Shown: piece by piece, positions 59,524-64,000 of the stretch
How positions within the stretch are numbered: the stretch's first letter is position 1
Layout of the letters: every line of letters begins with the position of its first letter
Program-made: the position numbers and the translations under genes
Notes under the pieces: model-generated
Databases searched by the model: none
What the model was told of the DNA's origin: nothing
The model's input: only the letters and a program-made list of their open reading frames with translations
NCBI GenBank assembly: GCA_018883185.1
Contig: VEQP01000012.1
Coordinates: 1-64,000, forward strand
Reading direction: 5' to 3'
Length of the DNA: 64,000 nucleotides
Source: Nevskiaceae bacterium
Lineage (GTDB): Bacteria > Pseudomonadota > Gammaproteobacteria > Steroidobacterales > Steroidobacteraceae

Positions 59524-60924
59524 TTATTCTTTGAGATCGTTCGCCGAGCGGCGAGACCAGTACAAGTAAAAAGGCACGCCTAGCAGGATCACGCCAAGAC
59601 CCAGCAGCGCTTGCTGCGGCGTGGCGATCAGCGCACTCAGCAGCAAGGCCACCGACACGATCACGAAGATCACAGGCGTGTACGGGTATCCCCAAGTGCG
59701 AAAGGGTCGATGCAGATCAGGCTCGCGACGACGGAACACGATGACCGCGCCAGCGCTTAAGGCATAAAACAGCCACGATGCGAATACCACCGAATCGGTG
59801 AGCGTGTCGTAGGTACCGCTGATCGCGAGCACGCTCGCCCAAGCGCACTGCGCGAGCACCGCATTCACTGGCACACGAGAGCGCTCCGACACCTTGGCGA
59901 GCGGCTTGAAGAACATGCCATCTTGCGCCATCGCATACGGCACGCGTGAATTGGCGAGCACCGACGCGTGCAGCGACCCGAGCGAAGACATCATGAGACC
60001 CGCGGCCATCAGGCTCACAGCAAGCGGGCCTGCGAAGGTGGCGAGCACCTCGGTCGCGACCGACGACGTCGCCGAGACGCTGCCGATCTGCTGTGGGCTC
60101 AGCACGTAGAAGTAGGCGGCGTTGACGCCGACGTAGAGCACGATGACGAGCAATGTGCCCCAAATGAACATACGCGGCAGGTTGCGCTGCGGATCTTTCA
60201 CTTCGCCGCAGAGCGGCGCTACGTTGTTCCAGCCATCGTAAGCCCACAGCGCGCCGAGCATCGCAGCGCCAATGCCGGCGAGACCGCCGATGGCGCTCGC
60301 TTGCACGCCCTCACAGCTCGCACCGCCCGCCGACTGCGTGAAGTGCGATAAATCGCCCGTGCCAAGCACGAACGCCCCGACACCGATGCCTATGACGGTG
60401 AGCACCTTCAGCACCGTAAGCACCGTAGCCGCGCCACCGGTGGCGGCCACAGAGGCGCAGTTGAGCAAGGTCACGAGCCACAACGCGAGCAACGCCACCA
60501 CCGTCAGACCACGTACGTCGATACCGTCACCCAAAGGCACGGTGAGCCAAACGCCATCGAGTGCGCCCCCGAGTGCGGTATTCAAAAATATCGCAAACCC
60601 TACGGCGAGTGCGGCCTGCGAGCCGGTCTTCATGATGGCGAATACCGTCCAGCCGTAGAGAAATCCCGTGGCGCGGCCATACGCCCGCTGCAGGAACACG
60701 TAGTCCCCACCCGCCGCCGGCATCATCGATGCGAGTTCCGCGTAGCAGAAGGCCCCCGCGAGCACGAGCAAGCCCGCGGCCAGCCACACGATCATCACGA
60801 TCATGGGATCGTCGACGTTGCAGGTCATGACTCGGGTCTTGAGGAACACACCCGTGCCGATGACGTTGGCCACGTTGATGGCGATGCCGGCCCAGAGGCC
60901 GAGACCGCGCGATAATTGGATCAT
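59524..60924 (-). CDS. APC family permease
   Basis: IAINVANVIGTGVFLKTRVM, AGAFCYAELASMMPAAGGDYVFLQRAYG, LWAYDGWNNVAPLCGEVKDPQRNLP. Confidence 0.93.
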   Translation of the reverse strand: MIQLSRGLGLWAGIAINVANVIGTGVFLKTRVMTCNVDDPMIVMIVWLAAGLLVLAGAFCYAELASMMPAAGGDYVFLQRAYGRATGFLYGWTVFAIMKTGSQAALAVGFAIFLNTALGGALDGVWLTVPLGDGIDVRGLTVVALLALWLVTLLNCASVAATGGAATVLTVLKVLTVIGIGVGAFVLGTGDLSHFTQSAGGASCEGVQASAIGGLAGIGAAMLGALWAYDGWNNVAPLCGEVKDPQRNLPRMFIWGTLLVIVLYVGVNAAYFYVLSPQQIGSVSATSSVATEVLATFAGPLAVSLMAAGLMMSSLGSLHASVLANSRVPYAMAQDGMFFKPLAKVSERSRVPVNAVLAQCAWASVLAISGTYDTLTDSVVFASWLFYALSAGAVIVFRRREPDLHRPFRTWGYPYTPVIFVIVSVALLLSALIATPQQALLGLGVILLGVPFYLYWSRRSANDLKE

Positions 60925-62012
60925 CGCGGTACGTTGCGCAGCAGTTTGCAGAGACCCTCGACGGCGTCGATAGCCGAGGGCCCCATGCGATTCAAGCGCG
61001 GCTCGATATACGGCAGCAACTGGCGATTAGCGACCGCCTTGACCTCGGAGAACTGAATCCAGCGTTCCCGCCAGTCCCGCGCGGTGATCGGCTGCGCCTC
61101 CATCAAGATGACATCGGGGTTGCGTTTCTTGATGTCTTTGAATTCGACGATGGGCGCAGGGAAATCGATGTCGGCGTAGATGTTCCGACCGCCGCAGCGG
61201 GCGATCGCATCGGACATCAAGTGTCTGCTGCCGACGGTGTAGAGCGGTGAGTCGAGCATCATGTAAAACACGCCGAGTGTCGAAGGCTTGCTCGGTACTT
61301 TGGGTAGTTTCGCCACCCGCGCATCGAGCTCACGCACTGCCGCAGCAGCCGTGGCGGAGGTACCTGCGAGTACTGCGAGGCGCTCGACCGAACGCGGGAC
61401 GTCGGCCATCGTGCGCACGCTGACGTAGTAGATCGGCAGCTTGAGCTTCTTCAGGCTGTCGATCACGAGCTCGTTGGTCAGATCCTTCCACGCGACGATG
61501 ACATCGGGCTTCAACGACTGCAGTCGCGGATAAACGAGCGCATTGGCATCACCGATACGTTCGATGCGCTTGGCAGCCTCAGGCACATCGGCCTGCGCGA
61601 CGGTCGCCACGATTTTTGGGCCCGCGCCGGCGCTGAACAACATTTCCGTAGCGCCCGGCGCAAGGCTCACGATGCGCATCGCCGGCCCGGGCAAGGTCAG
61701 CACCGCACCAGTGTCGTCGGTGACGCGCAATGTCGCGGCAATTGCGGGAGAGGCGCTCCACAAACCAAGCACACCGAGTGCAATCAGCCCGACGATAGAC
61801 GGCGCAGCAGACTTATGAGTACTGCAGGCTTTGCAGCCTGTGGCCGCGTGTAGCCGCGCACGTAGTGACTGCAATGGGCGGTGCAGCAGCGGCAGGCGGC
61901 GCAGGCCGAAATCGACGAGTCGAAGTTGCAGGCTGATACCCGCCAGGGACCATGCGGCATACCCCGCCGCGGCCATCACGCACGCCGCTACCAGCCACTC
62001 TTGCATGCCCAT
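60921..62012 (-). CDS. small FeoB-associated Cys-motif membrane domain (DUF6587-like) fused to BtuF-like helical-backbone metal receptor
   Basis: N-term MGMQEWLVAACVMAAAGYAAWSLAG...GCKACSTHK then second hydrophobic segment and RIVSLAPGATEMLFSAGAGPKIVATV...LQSLKPDVIVAW; TGATG overlap with feoB. Confidence 0.75.
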   Translation of the reverse strand: MGMQEWLVAACVMAAAGYAAWSLAGISLQLRLVDFGLRRLPLLHRPLQSLRARLHAATGCKACSTHKSAAPSIVGLIALGVLGLWSASPAIAATLRVTDDTGAVLTLPGPAMRIVSLAPGATEMLFSAGAGPKIVATVAQADVPEAAKRIERIGDANALVYPRLQSLKPDVIVAWKDLTNELVIDSLKKLKLPIYYVSVRTMADVPRSVERLAVLAGTSATAAAAVRELDARVAKLPKVPSKPSTLGVFYMMLDSPLYTVGSRHLMSDAIARCGGRNIYADIDFPAPIVEFKDIKKRNPDVILMEAQPITARDWRERWIQFSEVKAVANRQLLPYIEPRLNRMGPSAIDAVEGLCKLLRNVPR

Positions 62013-63883
62013 CACCCCGCCACTGCCAGCGTCACCCGATAGGTGACGAAGGCTGCAAGATAAGCCAGAGCGAATAGATATACGAGCATCAGCAGCGGAT
62101 AGCGCCAGCCGTTGGTTTCTCGACGAACAACGGCGAGCGTCGCGAGGCACTGCGGTGCAAAGACGTACCACGCGAGCAAAGCGAGGCCCGTGGGCAAACC
62201 CCATTCGCTTGCGATGACCGAAGAAAGCGCCGTGGTCACGGCCTCTTCGTCACCCGATAGCGCATAAACGGTACCGAGCGCGCCGACCGCGACCTCGCGC
62301 GCCGCCAGCCCCGGTATCAGGGCGATCGCGATTTGCCAGTTGAAACCAATGGGCGCGAGCACGACCGCGAGCGCTTTGCCGAGTTGCCCCGCGAAGCTGT
62401 ACTCGATGGCGGCACCGGTGGCGCCTACCGGCGGCGCAGGATAGGTGGAGAGAAACCACAGCAGCACCATCAGCGCGAGGATGATGCCACCGGCTCGCGC
62501 AAGAAAGACGCGGGTTTTTTCCCAAAGACCCAGCGCCAGATTGCGCCAGTTTGGCCACTGGTAGTCCGGCAACTCGAGCATCAACAAATGGTTATTTTGA
62601 CCGCCGGCGATGAGCTTCGCGACCCAAGCCACGAGCAGCGCACTTGCCACACCCGCAAAATACAGCACGAACAGCACGAGACCTTGCAAGTTGAAGACGC
62701 CGAACTCGCGCTGCGGGATGAACGCAGCGATCAGCAGCGCGTAAACTGGCAGGCGCGCCGAGCAGGTCATCAATGGCGCGACCAGTATCGTGACGATTCG
62801 ATCGCGAAGATTGGGAATGGTCCGCGTCGCCATGATCCCGGGGATCGCACAGGCGAACGAGGACAACAACGGAATGAACGCCCGACCCGACAGCCCCACG
62901 CTACCCATCACTCGATCGAGCAAGTACGCCGCGCGCGGCAAGTAGCCGCTGTCCTCGAGGGCGAGGATGAACGCGAACAGGATGACGATCTGCGGCAGGA
63001 ACACGATCACGCTGCCGACGCCGGCGATCACGCCGTCCGCCAACAGGCTGCGCAGAGGCCCCTCGGGCAGCGCGCCGCGCACCAGCTCCGCGAGCGCCGT
63101 GACTCCGGCATCGATGAGATCCATCGGCCACGCCGCCCAACTGAACACGGCCTGGAATACGAAGAACAGCAGCGTCGCCAGAATCAGCATGCCAGAGAGC
63201 GGATTCATCAGTATGCGATCGGCCACCGCCACTGCCCGACTGCGCAGCGGTTCGCGGTAGCCCGAAAGTTCCAGCAGCCGCGCGGCTTCCGCGTGCGTAG
63301 CGGTCACATCTTCGGCCGTCGGTTCCTGCCAAGCGCTCGCAACCAGCGCAGGCTGAGTGGGTACGGCGAGACGCTCGAGTTCGGCGATCAATGCGTCGGC
63401 ACCGCCACTGCGCGTGGCCACGGTCTCGATCACCGGCGCACCCAACTCGCGCGACAAAGCCTCGCGGTCGATGGCGAAGCCACGCCGTCGCGCCACATCG
63501 CTCATGTTGAGCACCATCACCATCGGCAGGCCGAGGCGGCGCACCTCTAGAGCAAGGCGCAGCGACAATGGCAGGTGCGTGGCGTCAGCCACGAGCACGA
63601 TAGTTTCGGGTCGCGGTTCCTGAGCTACGCGACCCAGTGCGACATCGCGCGTGATGGCCTCATCGAGCGTGGTGGGTTTAAGGCTATAAGTGCCTGGCAA
63701 GTCGAGCAGTCGATAGCGGCGACCCGACGGTGCCGCGAACACACCCTCTTTACGCTCGACCGTGACGCCCGGGTAATTCGCCACCTTTTGCCGGCTGCCG
63801 GTGAGCCGATTGAAGAGCGCCGTCTTACCGCAGTTAGGCAAGCCGACAAACGCTACGCGCAGCTCCGCGGTTTCGGCGTTCAT
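62012..63883 (-). CDS. feoB: ferrous iron transporter B
   Basis: RVAFVGLPNCGKTALFNRLTGSRQKVANYPGVTVERKEG, LDLPGTYSL, SFACAIPGIMATRTI, TCSARLPVYALLIAAFIP. Confidence 0.96.
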   Translation of the reverse strand: MNAETAELRVAFVGLPNCGKTALFNRLTGSRQKVANYPGVTVERKEGVFAAPSGRRYRLLDLPGTYSLKPTTLDEAITRDVALGRVAQEPRPETIVLVADATHLPLSLRLALEVRRLGLPMVMVLNMSDVARRRGFAIDREALSRELGAPVIETVATRSGGADALIAELERLAVPTQPALVASAWQEPTAEDVTATHAEAARLLELSGYREPLRSRAVAVADRILMNPLSGMLILATLLFFVFQAVFSWAAWPMDLIDAGVTALAELVRGALPEGPLRSLLADGVIAGVGSVIVFLPQIVILFAFILALEDSGYLPRAAYLLDRVMGSVGLSGRAFIPLLSSFACAIPGIMATRTIPNLRDRIVTILVAPLMTCSARLPVYALLIAAFIPQREFGVFNLQGLVLFVLYFAGVASALLVAWVAKLIAGGQNNHLLMLELPDYQWPNWRNLALGLWEKTRVFLARAGGIILALMVLLWFLSTYPAPPVGATGAAIEYSFAGQLGKALAVVLAPIGFNWQIAIALIPGLAAREVAVGALGTVYALSGDEEAVTTALSSVIASEWGLPTGLALLAWYVFAPQCLATLAVVRRETNGWRYPLLMLVYLFALAYLAAFVTYRVTLAVAG

Positions 63884-64000
63884 GTGATGACGATGCGCTC
63901 GGCTTCGTGGCGGCGCAGCGCGAAGGTGGATCCACCCACTCGGATGGCCAATGGATCGGCCGCCGGCCACATGCTCGCGATCACTTCGATGAAGGCACCG
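63880..64000 (-). CDS. feoA: ferrous iron transport protein A, C-terminal part (5' end outside window)
   Basis: GAFIEVIASMWPAADPLAIRVGGSTFALRRHEAERIVIT* on the minus strand; ATGA overlap with feoB. Confidence 0.85.
   Translation of the reverse strand, partial: GAFIEVIASMWPAADPLAIRVGGSTFALRRHEAERIVIT

Noticed and set aside
62013-62204. N-terminal extension of the BtuF-like fusion ORF into feoB
   Set aside because: Overlaps feoB coding sequence; the ATG at 62012 with TGATG coupling is more plausible
62333-63550. 405-aa plus-strand ORF opposite feoB
   Set aside because: Shadow ORF; feoB is unambiguous
1-64000. CRISPR array, tRNA/rRNA genes, insertion sequences or phage genes
   Set aside because: No regularly spaced repeats, transposase/integrase motifs or RNA gene signatures seen on reading

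Overview
64 kb gene-dense, high-GC proteobacterial-type window with no tRNA, rRNA, CRISPR array or recognisable IS element. About 1-38.6 kb is an accessory-looking catabolic island. It holds two acyl-CoA carboxylase alpha/beta pairs around a TetR regulator and an AtuA-family protein, a TIGR03084-type protein, a stand-alone DUF2156 protein, an arylsulfotransferase, two class-III aminotransferase paralogues, a Rieske oxygenase, a VOC protein, SDRs, a CocE hydrolase, an M19 dipeptidase, a sulfatase, three MFS transporters, an AcoABC-like E1alpha/E1beta/E2 operon, an ALDH and a fused MFS/spermidine-synthase-like protein. About 40.6-47.4 kb is a complete trpEGDCFBA operon on the minus strand, preceded by a legible transcription attenuator: a 15-aa leader peptide with three Trp codons, a possible antiterminator and a terminator. 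The rest contains DUF1524/HNH, TlpA-like and YajQ genes, PhoD, a TonB receptor, a PHP/CehA hydrolase, an amidohydrolase, two APC permeases, a VOC-cupin fusion, and feoA-feoB followed by a gene that appears to fuse a small FeoB-associated Cys-motif membrane protein to a BtuF-like metal receptor. Strongest items for follow-up: the trp attenuator with a possibly leaderless trpL, the feo-linked fusion, the aminotransferase-AcoABC operon without E3, and the unknown secreted gene pair downstream of trpA. All assignments come from reading sequence and motifs; no searches were run.
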